Part shown: one piece after another, positions 23,935 to 62,299 of the stretch
How positions within the stretch are numbered: position 1 is the first letter of the stretch
How the letters are laid out: each line of letters starts with the position of its first letter
Origin: Doris montereyensis
Taxonomy: Eukaryota; Mollusca; Gastropoda; Nudibranchia; Dorididae
Length of the DNA: 64,000 nucleotides
Direction: 5' to 3'
Assembly: GCA_037039925.1 (NCBI GenBank)
Contig: JAXRKP010000601.1
Location: 126,001-190,000, forward strand
Program-made: the position numbers and the translations under genes
Notes under the pieces: model-generated
The model's database searches: none
What the model saw: the letters and a program-made list of their open reading frames with translations, nothing else
What the model was told of the DNA's origin: nothing

Positions 23935-25075
23935 CTTTGGGAGGAGGAGCAGAGGGGCCTTGGTCTCACTATAGCCTCTGAGTAACTATGAACTTTGGGA
24001 GGGAGGGGCAGAGGGGCCTTGGTCTCACTATAGCCTCTGAGTAACTATGAACTTTGGGAGGGAGGGGCAGAGGGCCTTGGTCTCACTATAGCCTCTGAGT
24101 AACTATGACCTTTGGGAGGGGAGGGGCAGAGGGCCTTGGTCTCACTATAGCCTCTGAGTAACTATGACCTTTGGGAGGGGAGGGGCAGAGGGGCCTTGGT
24201 CTCACTATAGCCTCTGAGTAACTATGACCTTTGGGAGGAGGGGAGAGGGGCCTTGGAGGGGGAGGGGAGGGGCAAAGGGGCCTTGGTCTCACTATAACCT
24301 CTGAGTAACTATGACCTTTGGGAGGGGAGGGAGGGGCCTTGGTCTCACTATAGCCTCTGAGTAACTATGACCTTTGGGAGGGGAGGGGAGGAGGGGCAGA
24401 GGGGCCTTGGTCTCACTATAGCCTCTGAGTAACTATGACCTTTGGGAGGGGAGGGGCAGAGGGGCCTTGGTCTCACTATAGCCTCTGAGTAACTATGACC
24501 TTTGGGAGGGGAGGGGCAGAGGGACCTTGGTCTCACTATAGCCTCTGAGTCACTATGACCTTTGGGAGGAGGAGGGGAGGGGTCTTGGTCTCACTATAGC
24601 CTCTGAGTAACTATGACCTTTGGGAGGGGAGGGGCAGAGGGTCTTGGTCTCACTATAGCCTCTGAGTAATTATGACCTTTGGGAGGGAGGGGCCTTGGTT
24701 TCACTATAGCCTCTGAGTAACTATGACCTTTGGGAGGTAGGGGCAGAGGGGTCTTGGTCTCACTATAGCCTCTGAGTCACTATGACCTTTGGGAGGGGAG
24801 GGGAGGGAGGGGCCTTGGTCTCCCTATAGCCTCTGAGTCACTAGGACTCCACATGAGTACACATACTACAGGGGCTAAATCAAGATTTAGTTTTATTTCA
24901 TTTTCTAAAGGAAAGAAATACAACCCCCCCCCTCACTATAGCCTCTGAGTAACTATGACCTTGGGAGGGGGGAGAGGGGTATTGGTCTCACTATAGCCTC
25001 TGAGTCACTATGACCTTTGGGAGGGAGGGGGGGAGGGCCTTGGTCTCCCTATAGCCTCTGAGTCACTAGGACTCC
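23935..25075. repeat. G-rich minisatellite of about 60 bp
   Basis: About 17 units of GGTCTCACTATAGCCTCTGA, GTAACTATGACCTTT and a purine stretch such as GGGAGGGGAGGGGCAGAGGG. Unit length varies in the purine part. Proline-rich minus-strand frames across it are artefacts. Confidence 0.92.
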
Positions 25076-25422
25076 ACATGAGTACACATAAAGCCTAAGC
25101 AAAACCAGTAGCTATTGCCCCCCCCAAAGAAGCAAAACCAGTAGCAGCATTGAATTAAGAGCATCCGCACAGGATATAAAGATTTATCTTATTTTTTAAA
25201 AGATAAAAAAGAGTTGAAATACTTTGCTCATATACAACCAACGTAAACACAGGGGCAGCACATATTATTACACAGGGGCAAAATAACATTAAAATGAAAT
25301 ATCACAACGATGCGACATAGGGAAAACCACAGGCAACAGGAAAACAACATTAAGCCGTTTTCAAAGGATCGTCGACCTATGTACAAGTCAGGGAAAGTGC
25401 GCATAATAAGAAGACTAGTATC

Positions 25423-25484
25423 TAGTAGTAGTAGTAGTAGTAGTAGTAGCAGCAGTAGTAGTAGTAGTAGTTGTAGCAGCAGCA

Positions 25485-25536
<52 letters not shown>
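25423..25536. repeat. (TAG)n microsatellite
   Basis: Run of AGT triplets with a few AGC. It produces poly-Ser and poly-Leu frames. Confidence 0.95.
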
Positions 25537-25710
25537 ACAGGACATTCTGAAATCAATGGAATTACATGACATGGAATTCACAGCCCAAAAACTATTGCAA
25601 CACAGCATCTGAATGATGAGGCCATATACTATTATACTTATATACAATGAAATGTACAGTTCACACTCTCTGTTGAAGTCTTGACTATTCTCACCACAGA
25701 TTTTCATTCA

Positions 25711-25812
<102 letters not shown>

Positions 25813-25959
25813 CTATATGTCAATAACACCCTGCAAATTTTAACATAGTTGATCTTACACTTGCATATTGAAATCAAGTGACAAAAATGAACTTAAATCT
25901 ATCAAAAAATTAAAAGAGACAATACAAACAACTTCAATTGTGTTAAGTTTTCAAAAGAA

Positions 25960-26253
25960 AACACCACAGTCAAAGATAAATCCACATACACACCACAGTC
26001 AAAGATAAATCCACATACACACCACATATATTTCTAAATGTCAAAACACCACAGATAAATCCACATACAACCACAGTCAAAGATACTTCACAGTCAAAGA
26101 TAAATCCACATACACACCACAGTCAAAGATAAATCCACATACACACCAGTCAAAGATAAATCCACATACACACCACAGTCAAAGATAAACACATACACAC
26201 CACAGTCAAAGATAAATCCACATACACACCACAGTCAAAGATAAATCCACATG
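25960..26253. repeat. 29-bp minisatellite
   Basis: Units of ACCACAGTCAAAGATAAATC plus CACATACAC, with truncated copies. Confidence 0.88.
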
Positions 26254-26854
26254 CTATGTCAACACTTTTTTTACATTTTATTTTAAGATTAAATAAGGGA
26301 AGAAAAAAACTTTGATTTTTATATGTGTATTTGTATATTTTTAATTTTTAATTAATTTGATGCTTTTATTTCAGTGACATGTTTGCTTGATATTTTTGTT
26401 TCATTGAAGCGAATTTTGCCAGCTGTAAGCCATGACGAGAGCCAATTTCTTCAAGTTTTTGCTTTGGATCCAAATTTCACAAGTGGATTTACACCTCTTC
26501 CTCTAGTCTTGGTAAAAATGTAAGCCGTTTTTCTCCAGGGGTTGTCTATCATTTTTTTGTTTTGTATTGACTTTTAAAAATTCAAGCTAACACCAGTACA
26601 TAAAAACATTTTCTTACACGTGATATTAAGAACAACGTGTTAAACCAAATTGACTGAAACATTTTCAGTAAAAACAAATACTTATTTTTGTCAAATTGTC
26701 AGAAGACCAAGACATAAACATTTTAATTTCAACCTGATGGAAACGGTAATTTTCATTTTTTCACGTACTGACTACCAAATGAGCATGGCATGTTTTGAGT
26801 TCTGAGATAACCATTGAAACAACAACCGGCAAGCTTACTCCAATACTCAGCTGG

Positions 26855-27182
26855 CTCTATCAGCTAAATACACTTGCAGTTCAATGTATCTATCAGCTAA
26901 ATACGCTTGCAGTTCAATATGTCTATCAGCTAAATACGCTTGCAGTTCAATGTGTCTATCAGCTAAATAAACTTACAGTTCAATCTGTCTATCAGCTAAA
27001 TACGCTTACAGTTCAATGTATCTATCAGCTAAATACGCTTGCAGTTCAATGTATCTATCAGCTAAATACGCTTACAGTTCAATATGTCTATCAGCTAAAT
27101 ACGTTTGCAGTTCAATGTATCTATCAGATAAATACACTTGCAGTTCAATGTATCTATCAGCTAAATACGCTGGCAGTTCAAT
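26855..27182. repeat. 33-bp minisatellite
   Basis: About ten units of CTATCAGCTAAATACGCTTG plus CAGTTCAATGTAT. The 33-base period keeps a frame open, giving a repetitive YQLNTLAVQ peptide that is not supported as a gene. Confidence 0.92.
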
Positions 27183-27199
27183 TACCTTACATACAATCT

Positions 27200-28150
27200 A
27201 GAGATCCCATTAGTATAAGACCTTTATAGGTGCTAAAGAGATCGGTTGAGTGACAAGTCTCACAGGGCCTCAAAAACACAATTTACTGTCACGCTTCAAA
27301 TGAAGACCCTATTTTTCCCAATCAAATAACAAAAGGGTTCTTGACTACACAAAACAAGACAAAGGGTCTTTGTTGAAGACATGACTGATGCAAGGAAAGA
27401 GAGTATATCTTCATCAACATTTGAAATAAAATGCACATACAGAGCAGATTAAAAATATGAATCCATAATGAAAGCAGACAAACATCGATGGAGATCTGAG
27501 TTTTGAGTTTGGGAGAAAGAACACGGGACTCACTCTGGTTTGTTAAATGCCAAAGCAGACAAAAAAATGAACAACAAAAAAGTACACGGCCCGTGAAATG
27601 CACAAAAAAAAGTACACGGCCTGTGAAATGTAAAAAAAAAAACAAACTCCAAAAGGATGAGAAAGAAGCACAGTACACAATTTAGTTCAATAGTTCATCT
27701 TTAAATAACACAATCAAGAAAAAACAAAGAATCTTAATGCAATTGGGTTCATTTAAAGCATGATAAATAATGGGTAACAGTATTAAAGTAAGAAGTAAAT
27801 CAATGGATACTTAAATATTGAACACATAAAGAAATGCACAAACTTCAACCATCTTGTATCTTTCAACGGCTCCACTAGCCATCTGAGATGTTCACAGCTA
27901 GCCTCTCTTCTGTTGTCTTACTCAAAATCACTTTCAATAAATAAATAAATTACAAGTTGAAAAGTAATCAAGATGGAGACATTGTTACATTTTACGATTT
28001 AAAACAAGAAGAAGCTAACATTAACAAATCGAAGAAAATGTGGATTTAAAGTTCAACATAAAACCCTGATGAGCAATATGATAAAGAAAAGTAAGCAAGC
28101 ATATGAATTCATGAAAGTAAGGGCAAAACAATGTTCTCACATCCTTTAAA
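27200..28150. other. Intergenic, no gene recognised
   Basis: Contains only short duplications, for example AAAGTACACGGCC twice at about 27576-27622. Confidence 0.45.
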
Positions 28151-28158
28151 ACAAAACA

Positions 28159-28832
28159 CAGCCGGACCCGCTTATCCCAAATTCAGTTTGACCAAATTCC
28201 TGGTTATTCCAAATTCAGTTTGACCAAATTCCTGGTTATTCCAAATTGTTTAAAAACACCAGAATTTTTTCTATATATTTGAACCAGCCCATCCAAATCC
28301 TAACTTAATTTATTTTTTGGGGTCCATGGAGAAAAAATCAAACCCCTTCATAAATCAAAGCGAAACTTCACAAATGCTCCCCTGATTCATTAAGGTAAAC
28401 AAAAAGATATACTGCACCAGTCGACAAAATAGTGCTATACACGTAACGCCCTTCACACCTTGACATTGTCAATCGGTGCAGGCTGGATCATTCACCTGTT
28501 GTGACGTAACTAATTAGATTTTAGTGAAGTGGCTGTTGTGACGTGGCGGAGAGACCAAGATGAAATAAACATCAACGATTCCAGCCGTCTAGACCAGACG
28601 GTACTGACACTGGTCACGCATTTCATTGAGTCCAAAAGAAACAACGTTGTAATTGCAATGCAACCATTGGCTATCCCCTAGCCATTCTATAGAATACAGA
28701 GACACTCAATTTTACCCGCACCTGTAACTGTGACTAGATCAAAACAAGTCGTCTTAAGGTATTTCAAATTCTCAGTAGATCCAAAATTTTATGCCTGTTT
28801 CCCGCCCGATTTGAGTTGAGCGGATTCGACTG
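28159..28832. mobile_element. Pogo/Tigger-like non-autonomous transposon
   Basis: The left end is CAGCCGGACCCGCTTATCCC and the right end on the minus strand is CAGTCGAATCCGCTCAACTC, similar to Tigger-type termini. TA follows the right end (28833-28834). A 32-base internal segment is duplicated at 28185-28245. No transposase frame. Confidence 0.6.
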
Positions 28833-29194
28833 TACTGATAATACTAGCCGCCAAAGGTAGCTATGTGGTAGAGAAATAATGATAATTGTGATGTAAGCAA
28901 CTTATTAGTTCCGTCACTCGGGGTGACTATCATTGTATGTCCCAAGCTGCTGCTGCTGCTGCCTGTGTTGCAAGAACAAGGGAGATAATACTGACAATAT
29001 TAACAGTCAACACAAACAATATTTGAACAATAGAATATAGGGATTTGTTCCTGAAAAGAAAATCTGTGAATGTACAGTGATCGCCTTGGTGATGCCTATA
29101 AGAAGCGATATTTATACCTATTCATCCAATAATAGCCAGCGTGACTGGGAGAGGTAGACAAATGCGAGCCAGCAAACTTGGACATATTTTAATG

Positions 29195-29505
29195 ACTTGG
29201 ATCATAAAACTGCCCATAGTCATAGACAAAGCAGATCTGAATAAACTGAATCATAGAATTGCTCATAGTCATATACAACGCAGATCAGTAATAAACTGAA
29301 TGATAAAACTGCTCACAGTCATAGACAAAGCACATCTGAATAAACTGAATCATAAAACTACACATAGTCATATACAATGCATATCAGAATAAACTGAATC
29401 ATAAAATTGCTCATAGTCATATACAACACAGATCTTAATCATAAAACTGCTCAGTCATAGACAAAGCACATCTGAATAAACTGAATCATAAAACTGTTTA
29501 TAGTT
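29195..29505. repeat. Degenerate tandem array
   Basis: Units of about 50 to 60 bases containing AACTGAATCATAAAACTGCT and CATAGTCATAGACAAAGCA. Confidence 0.8.
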
Positions 29506-30037
29506 TATAAGTCCATCGCTGTCCACAGCCTCATTTCTTATATTTCAGACGGTGTTCCTCTTCTCTCCATCACCACAATAGAAAATAAAATCATTTTTAG
29601 CAACAAAACATAAGAGAAAATAATTGTACTGATTGATCTGTTATCAAACTCTATGATAATATTCAAATTTGGAAAAAAAATGTGGATTAAAAAAAAAATG
29701 ATGCCTCCTTCACCAATCAAAATTGCATGAAAATGTGTACAGCCATTTGATCACATACTGTTGCTTTGCAGGCTAAAATTTATGTACGGAGTTAAAACTT
29801 TATTCTTCAACTCAATGCCTAGGAAAATTATTTTTTTTAATAGAAATGGATGCCACATGAGAATCAGTCATTTTAAATGCAGAGCATATTCTGTTTACAT
29901 CATTGACCATCTTGAAGGGACTAATCCCCCTAGACACACAGCCTGTGCAATTGACAAAACTAATATCAACATGCACATAACACATACATTTTTTTCATAG
30001 ACTTGTAACTTTGTGACACACCTATTGAGTTTGAGAG

Positions 30038-30350
30038 GGGACTCTGTAGTTCAGATGCAAGGTGTTGGCCTCTCAACCAAAGGATAGTGGGTTCGAGCAC
30101 CACCAATGGTTGACAAATTTTCTCAAGTTTGTTTTTCAAGCAAAATCTACCCCCTGGTCCAAGTAGGTGGATCGACACCTAGTCCAATCGGAGACGGACC
30201 ATAAGAAGGAAGTCCTGTGCGCAGATCACAACACTGTGTACATTAAAGATCCCCTGGCTGTTTACAGGGCAGTCCGGGCAAAATTTTTAAAATCCTACCA
30301 AAAAACCCTGAGGTCACCTTAGTTGTGGATGTAGGTTAATCAATTCAATA
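30038..30350 (+). mobile_element. tRNA-derived SINE family 2, best copy
   Basis: Head GACTCTGTAGTTCAGATGCA with B box GGGTTCGAGCACC at about 30090. Body with TAGGTGGATCGACACCTAGT, GTGCGCAGATCACAACACTG and GGGCAGTCCGGGCAAAAT, ending in an A-rich tail. Confidence 0.75.
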
Positions 30351-30734
30351 AAAAAATTTTTTTTTTTAAAATTGAGTTTGAGCAATAAATTGAAAATCAA
30401 TAAATAATATAGTCATAATTTTTGGCTCCAAATCACATACAAACTGGGAAAAACAAAAATCTTTATTTCTAAGCTTCTAAGATCATTTTTGGTAATATTT
30501 TATTACTTTTCCTTGTTGGTTTGTTTTTAGTAATATATTTCAAGTGTATCACAATACAAAACCTGCCGCTGCAATATGGAATTCCAATAAACATCAAATC
30601 AGCTAAGTTAAAGAGACTGGTAGAAAATGTATTCATCAAAGAACATATTATTTAACTTGCATTTCTCCAACAGGTTAAAAACTAAAGAAATAAAAAACAA
30701 AACCAATGTAAAACAAGTCTCACAATAATTTCTT

Positions 30735-31600
30735 TTCAAGTTTAAACAAACAAAGACCATGGATCATAAGGGGAAAATCCTTTCTTTGTACTTTAAACAA
30801 ACAAAGACCATGGATCATAAGAGGAAAATCCTTTCTTTGTACTTCAAGTAAACAAACAAAGACCATGGATCATAAGAGGAAAATCCTTTCTTTGTACTTC
30901 AAGTAAACAAACAAAGACCATGGATCATAAGAGAAAATCCTTTCTTTGTACTTCAAGTAAACAAACAAAGACCATGGATCATAAGAGGAAAATCCTTTCT
31001 TTGTACTTCAAGTAAACAAACAAAGACCATGGATCATAAGAGGAAAATCCTTTCTTTGTACTTCAAGTAAACAAACAAAGACCATGGATCATAAGACCAT
31101 GGATTATAAGAGGAAAATACTTTCTTTGTACTTCAAGTAAACAAACAAAGACCATGGATTATAAGAGGAAAATCCTTTCTTGGTTCTTCAAGTAAACAAA
31201 CAAAGACCATGGATTATAAGAGGAAAATACTTTCTTGGTAAAGTGAAAGAACCAAACAAACCATGGATTACAAAGCTGGAAAATGATTTCTTTGTACTTC
31301 AAGTAAACAAACAAAGACCATGGATTATAAAAGGAAAATACAATTTCTTTGTACTTCAAGTAAGCAAACAAAGACCATGGATTATAAGGGAAATCTAATG
31401 CTGCCAAAACTAAAGCATTTCTTGGTTCTTCAACCTTCATCAAACAAGGCTATTTTTAAAAGACCATGGATTATAAGAGGAAAATACTTTCTTTGTACTT
31501 CAAGTGTGCAAAGTTTTCAAAGACCATGGATCAATAATTGGAAAATCCTTTCTTGGTTCTTCAATTAAACAACCCAACCACCACCATGGATCATCCAAAC
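30735..31600. repeat. 55-bp minisatellite
   Basis: About 14 units around AACAAAGACCATGGATCATA, AGAGGAAAATCC and TTTCTTTGTACTTCAAG. Later units become irregular and partly rearranged. Confidence 0.9.
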
Positions 31601-31799
31601 TCCAAGGAAAATCCTTTCTTCTGCCTTAGAACATTCGTGAAAGAACCAAACAACAGCCATGTTTTACTCTACAACTGATTAAGCTGGACACAATTTGATT
31701 AGAACAAAATCTTTCGATGGCCAATATTTCAAGACTGTAGAAAAAAAACCCGTTTCAATGAGATGACACAGTTTGAAGTCAGGACATGGAAGAAAAGAG

Positions 31800-31826
31800 T
31801 CAAAACAGGGCTTGTCCGTCAATCTC
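31800..31826 (-). pseudogene. Second, truncated copy of the SFMBT SAM exon start
   Basis: After a CCACAG acceptor the minus strand reads EIDGQAL, the expected SAM-domain sequence, then F and a stop. The other copy at 32615 starts EIDDKCYSLTLP. The two resemble one ancestral exon start. Confidence 0.6.
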
Positions 31827-32489
31827 CTGTGGAGGGGGGACAAGCTAACAATGTTATATTATGATATCTTTGCTTAAAGTGAGAATATAACGTTCAATGC
31901 TGACCAAAATAAACTAAGAGCATTAAAAGCAGTATCAAATAACGGACGGTGATTTGAATAAGCATTTCTACCATAGACAATAGACTTAGACTTTCACTCC
32001 AAAAACCTTCATCAAACTGACTAAGACTAGTGTTTTAACATTTCAAGACACCTATATGACATCCTCAAATTTTTCAAGAAAGAGTTAACAAGACATAGTT
32101 GACTCAACCGAACTCAAGTGTGTAGTTAGGGAGTTTTCAAGTGTGTAGAAATTCCACGAGAAGCACTCAACAAGTCACATTGAAACCCCAGACCTCCAGT
32201 AACTTCAAGGAGAAGCCGGCACAATACCTCAAATTAGGACAAGTCACCTAACCACCATCCCAGTGTAATCCATTGCCTCCAACTACTGTAAAGTTAAAAC
32301 CTCCTCTTCTAACTCTCTAAAGTTTAGAACATTTGCAAGAAATTTGACAACACAAGGAGAAAAAAAAAAGTTGTTTTACTCTAACAATGCTGATTAAGAC
32401 TGGAAGGAAGAATCTAACAAAACAATAAATTAGAATAAAATAAGAAGTGCAATAAGCCTAACAATCATTTGGCAAAGTGGCTGTAGAAT

Positions 32490-57294
<24,805 letters not shown>

Positions 57295-57394
57295 CCCTGA
57301 TCAGTTACAGCTTTTGGACAGCCCCAACGTTGAAGAGGCGCATGAGCATGTATCAAAAGTTACAGTGATGCTGAAAGAGTAAACAAAAAAATAA

Positions 57395-60300
57395 AAGGGA
57401 TTGTTAAATTGATTTTTGTGGTGAAAGCGGTTAGGGCATAAAATATCAGTTTTAAAGCTAAACAAGAAAAATGCCAACCTTTATCATTATGGTGGGTTTT
57501 TTAGGTCCTTTTTCCTTTTCTTTTTTTGGATGGGGCTGTGGATGTTGTTTGCCTTTCTTTAATACTAATTTTAATATGAATGGATCTGATGTAATAAGAA
57601 AAGTGATGAGGACTGAGTTTAGTTCAGGAAGCAGTGGTGGAAAGGAGCTTCTTATATTTTATAGGGTAGCCTTAGCAGTGGGACAGGCGTAGCTTAACCC
57701 TTTTCAGGTGGGTCCCGTATATTTACATGCCGCTGGTCACTCTAAGAATACCTACGCTAGTGGCGGGTCCCGTATATTTGCATCACTCCCAGCCTTCCAG
57801 CAAGACTAAGCGTTAGTGACGGGTCCTGTATAACTGCACTGCAGTGAACTCAAAGATGGGTTTTGCCTCTATTCTGACCAATTACGCTGATCAACCCATG
57901 GCACGCCAAACAGAGAAAGTCTATTATTCTTAAGGGGTAAAAGTGATAGTTCATTTCCGAGGCTAAACACACACTCGATATATTTCTTATAAAGAGACAT
58001 AACACAGGAGCTCTATCTCAAATGCAGGCTATGGACCCTCTGCAAAGTGTACAAAACCAAAAACTCTTGTCTTCATATGACCAATGCAACTTCTGGACAG
58101 ATGTCAATTACTTTAGTAAGAAGCTCCACCCACAAGCAAGAAATAGTGATTGATATAAATAAAAGATATCAGTGGCCAGTCACATTGCACACCTAAGGTT
58201 AGCCTGAATGGAAGGTGTGACCTTCAGTCAAGAGAAAGAAACCATGTTCAGGGTTGACCAATCAGGGGAGCATTGTGTTGATGGTTATATTGTCAAACGT
58301 CAAAATATATCTCCACCTCTTTTTCACATATAAGGAATGAAAGGTGTTGAAAGTACAGGGAAAAAATTCAAGCTTTCATCTGAGTTCAGCGACCAGCAAC
58401 AAAGGAACTTTTGATCTCTCAAACAGGTCCATTTCACATGGTCATGATGACATGTGGTATCTGGACAAGAGGTAGGGCGGTTATTTGAAATGTATAGACA
58501 TTAGAAACTATAAGAGTCTATCTTCCAACTGTATAGAAAGGACTAAGGAGGGAGACGTACATCCAGAAGTGAGGGGAGATGTGAAAAACCACTGGATTAC
58601 GTAAGGGGTGGGGGCTGTTTGGGAGGAGATGGATTACTATTGAACTGTAGGAAGGGAACAGCCAAGAATACAAAACTATGGTCACTCATGTCATTGTAAA
58701 TGAGGAAAGAGAGTGATACTAGTTATAGACATAGGGTAGGGAGGGAGTTTTCGAAAGCATGGGAAACATGTAGCTGAGGAGAGGTGTTAGGTCTGGGATA
58801 GAGAGCGTTGCCGCAGCTGGGGCGGCACACACATGTGAAAGCAATAAGCCGGGGGCCTGTTTCTTTCATCATGGGAATGTCTTACCTATGCACATTGGAC
58901 TGGGTCATGGGATAAGCAGGAGGCGGTTGAACATTTCCTCTAGTATTAGTATTATAGTTCTATCATTTTATTTAGATGTGAGAATGAAATTGATTCCTTT
59001 AGAAATAAAGATATAATGATGTTGTTCTTTGAAACTCTACTACATAAAATTCGACACAGCCAACCATTGAATGACTGGAGTAAAGCCTGACCATGCAGCC
59101 ACGTGCCCCCCCCCCCCCCCACGTTACCTCATCTCTCTCTCCTTCTCTTCATCCTCTATATTCGTCTTTCTTTATTTTCTTTATCTTCCTTGTTCTCTTT
59201 ATGTCTCCTGTTTGTTTCCTTTCCTCTTTCTCTCTCCTTTCTATCCCTCCCTCCTCTCTCTCTCCGTCTCTCTTATAATGGCAGTTGTATTTCGTTTTCT
59301 TCTTTTTTTGTCTTTTCTTTTTGTTTATTGTTGTTATGAGGCTTACTTTGTTGATAAACATTGCTCGATGGGTCGTTGCACCAATAGCTTTATTAATATT
59401 AGTTTCGTCCAGCATTGTTCAGTGTTTATTTGTTTCTATGACTCCTTGTTACTTTTGAAGGTTGGGCACACTGAAGATTTCTCAGTCCTGACCCGTTTTC
59501 TATCTTTTAGTATTATACTTATACCTTTCATATTCCTCTTCACTAGTAATGGGCCAACTGCAGTATTATTCCTTTTCATGTTTAATAAAAGTAGGCTGTA
59601 ATAGATGTTATTGTTAGTAAACAATGCAATGTAAACACGATGACAATAATAACACAATGAATTGCCCGCTCTGTCACTTCACTCAACGAAGATCAAAATC
59701 CAATAACAATAATCACAGGTACGGTGTGGTCAAGCGCGGCAGCCTCGTCAGCGGGACGAGAAAACTATCGGTGCCCCGTGTGGAAGCCTCATACACAGCA
59801 GCGGCAGGTTAGCCTTACAAGAGTTAAAGTTTCTCGTCATAAGTAAAGGGGTTTAACTTGAAATTTAAAATAGGACTCAAAGTGAGTTTATGGGTTCGCC
59901 TTGTTGAGAAGGGTAAGGATGTGGCCTCGTGTGAGATAAGATCCCCTTACAAATGTAAAATCTAAATCAGTTACTGTTACTCAACTAGAGGCTGAAGATT
60001 TTTTTCTAAAATAAAGGGGTTACTATTAGTACCACTATGGGGTTTTTCATTCTGGCAAACATGGGAGTGATCAAGAAAAGGGTTTGAGATTCATACGAAA
60101 TACACATGTTTAATGAGCCAGACTTCAATGCAAAGAGTGGTCGCAATTCTGTACACATCTCTCTAGCTCTACTCTATTTTACTTTTGTTGTTTCTTTGAT
60201 ACAGGCTGAGGGTGCAATGTGAAGAAATTTCTCTTTTGTCTTCCTCTCCTTTGGTATGAAGAAGTGGTTTTCTTTCAGATTTTGTTATCCCTAGTCCCTT
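57395..60300 (-). other. Presumed SFMBT intron 1
   Basis: No exon found. 57690-57850 holds a short cluster of CGGGTCCCGTATATTTGCAT-like words. 59680-59815 is an unusually GC-rich plus-strand patch ending in GCAGCGGCAGGTTAGC, a possible unplaced exon or promoter. Confidence 0.35.
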
Positions 60301-60313
60301 ATTTTATGAGAGG

Positions 60314-60625
60314 TGTAACATGAACACAGCTATAACATTAGTACAGCTAATCAGTTCTGTTTGATGTGTATGTTTAAAAATTCTCTTTATTTCAATAAAA
60401 GCTTTCATTTCAATAAAAGTGAATATGTTTATTCCATACAATAACTTACAAGAATCTGTTGCGATAGTATTTTGTCTTAAAGTGGGTTGATTCGCTGTCA
60501 AAAAGTTCAAAGTAGCTAAGCTGTTGTTACACTACAGTGGCCGTGTTGATGTTATTGGTTCATTTATTTACATGACCTTTGCTTCTTGTCCTCAGGTAGC
60601 CGTACTGATGTTAGACCACTTTAGA
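60314..60625 (+). mobile_element. MITE family C, intact-looking copy
   Basis: Left GTGTAACATGAACACAGCTA, right ACAGTGGCCGTGTTGATGTT, imperfect inverted repeats; shared flank CTTGTCCTCAGGTAGCCGTA. Confidence 0.5.
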
Positions 60626-61431
60626 TCTAGATCTATTTTCAATTGATATTGGCCGTTAAAAAACATTTCTAGATTCTAAACCATGAAAAAATAAGAATTA
60701 AAATTGCAGTTAATATTCACTTTTAAATCTATTTTCTGTCCTCTGTCAAACCATCCCTTCATATTTATCTTTTTAAATTTTATTTCCAATGAAACAGTAA
60801 GACATCTTCCACATTTTAACTTACAAATCAAAACCCAGGCCTCTACTTAATTTGATCCAGGATCTAAGAAGTAGATTCTAAAGCCAGCGCTACATCAGAT
60901 CTAATTTAATCTGGAGCTAGCTGGATCTGGATCTAGAAGTAGATTCTATATTTTGATGTTTCTCATTTGAAAAAAACCTGCACACATCCATGACAAAATA
61001 ATAGAACAGTGACATTTGCGTGATCTTAGATCGAGTTTGCTGCTCACAATACAATGTCGTGTGGTATGCTCTAAGATTTCAATATCGATCTGAACTGCTT
61101 GATGTCCCCGGTCTCTAACAGAACTAAAGAAAAAAAATCCAAAATGCTGGCATGTGCAATGGAAGGAAAACCCGATTGGAAAGGAAATTGCATTATTTTC
61201 CAGTTCGATCCAAACCAGCTTCATGGTGAGCTTACATTGCAAATAAAAAGTAAATTTTACCCGTGATAATTCACATTTTAACACATGATAACAAGGAAAA
61301 CTCCATACAGTCGTGTGGATCAAGGAGAGCGCAACAAGCCCTCGTCTCTTCCTAGCATGCATTGGCACTCAATCAAGATGGAATTCTGACATCGCAGCCA
61401 TGAAATGTTTTTGCATGGAAAAAATGCTTAC

Positions 61432-61595
61432 CATGACTGAGAATCTGATCACGCCATTGATTCTGTTAGAGTAATTATCAAAATAACGTTTTATGAAAAG
61501 AAATCAATAAATCAAGGTGATTTTCTCAATTTGTTTTTAAAAAACTCGTAGCTATCAAGAGAAGAACAGGGAACCAAACAAGATGGCAACTGCTC
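61432..61595 (-). other. Candidate SFMBT 5' UTR first exon
   Basis: On the minus strand, TCAGTCATG is followed by GTAAGC at 61431, a consensus donor, just downstream of a promoter-like patch. It would splice to the acceptor at 57371. Inferred from position and motif only. Confidence 0.3.
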
Positions 61596-61612
61596 CAAGG
61601 CGCATGCGTGGA
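61575..61612 (-). promoter_or_regulatory. Possible SFMBT promoter with NRF1-like and YY1-like sites
   Basis: AAGGCGCATGCGTGG near 61596-61610 fits the NRF1 palindrome GCGCATGCG. AACAAGATGGCAAC near 61578-61591 resembles a YY1 site. Such pairs are common at TATA-less housekeeping promoters. Confidence 0.35.
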
Positions 61613-62299
61613 TAAAATAGAATAATTCTAATATTAGATATTGTTTACAAACACCACGTGCTGTTCTTCAACAAATCGATATTTTAGCAAAGATGCATGA
61701 TTGACACTAAAAATACTTTATCAGAAAAGGGGACACTTGCATTTTTGTTCAACGGATCGTTGAGAAAGAAGATTTAAGTTTTATGAAATGAAATGTGTGC
61801 CAAAACAGTCGATGTGTCACACAATGAGACAATCACACATTTTTCGAATGATCTCGATCTCATAACAGAAGATTATTATATTATTATAAATCTTCAAAAT
61901 GTAAACGAATGCCCCCTTTCTCTGCGTTTTTCTTTGTTTTCAATTACATTTTTTTATTTTTCATTCACAACCATTTTACAATCGTTCTCCTTTTATAACA
62001 CTGTTTGATATGGTAAGAAAAAGACTCAGATTCCAAGTCGATATATTTGATTAATTTAATACAAATGCAGTGTAACATGAGATGTTGAAAAATAAGATCA
62101 AATTTTTAAAATGGAACAGAAAAAAAACCCCTGTCAAAACTCTAAAACCGAAACCTGATTTACTTCAAAGATCAGAATTTAAAAAACAACAACACATATA
62201 CATATGTGCAATTTGATAATACATGTATCAGTGACTTTACACAAACTTTAAAAAAAAATCAATTTCTTTCTCCAAAATAGGGGCTTATAATATAAGTTT

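Noticed and set aside
26795..27229. A 144-codon YQLNTLAVQ repeat protein
   Set aside because: A 33-base tandem unit in phase; no unique sequence, splice or homology support.
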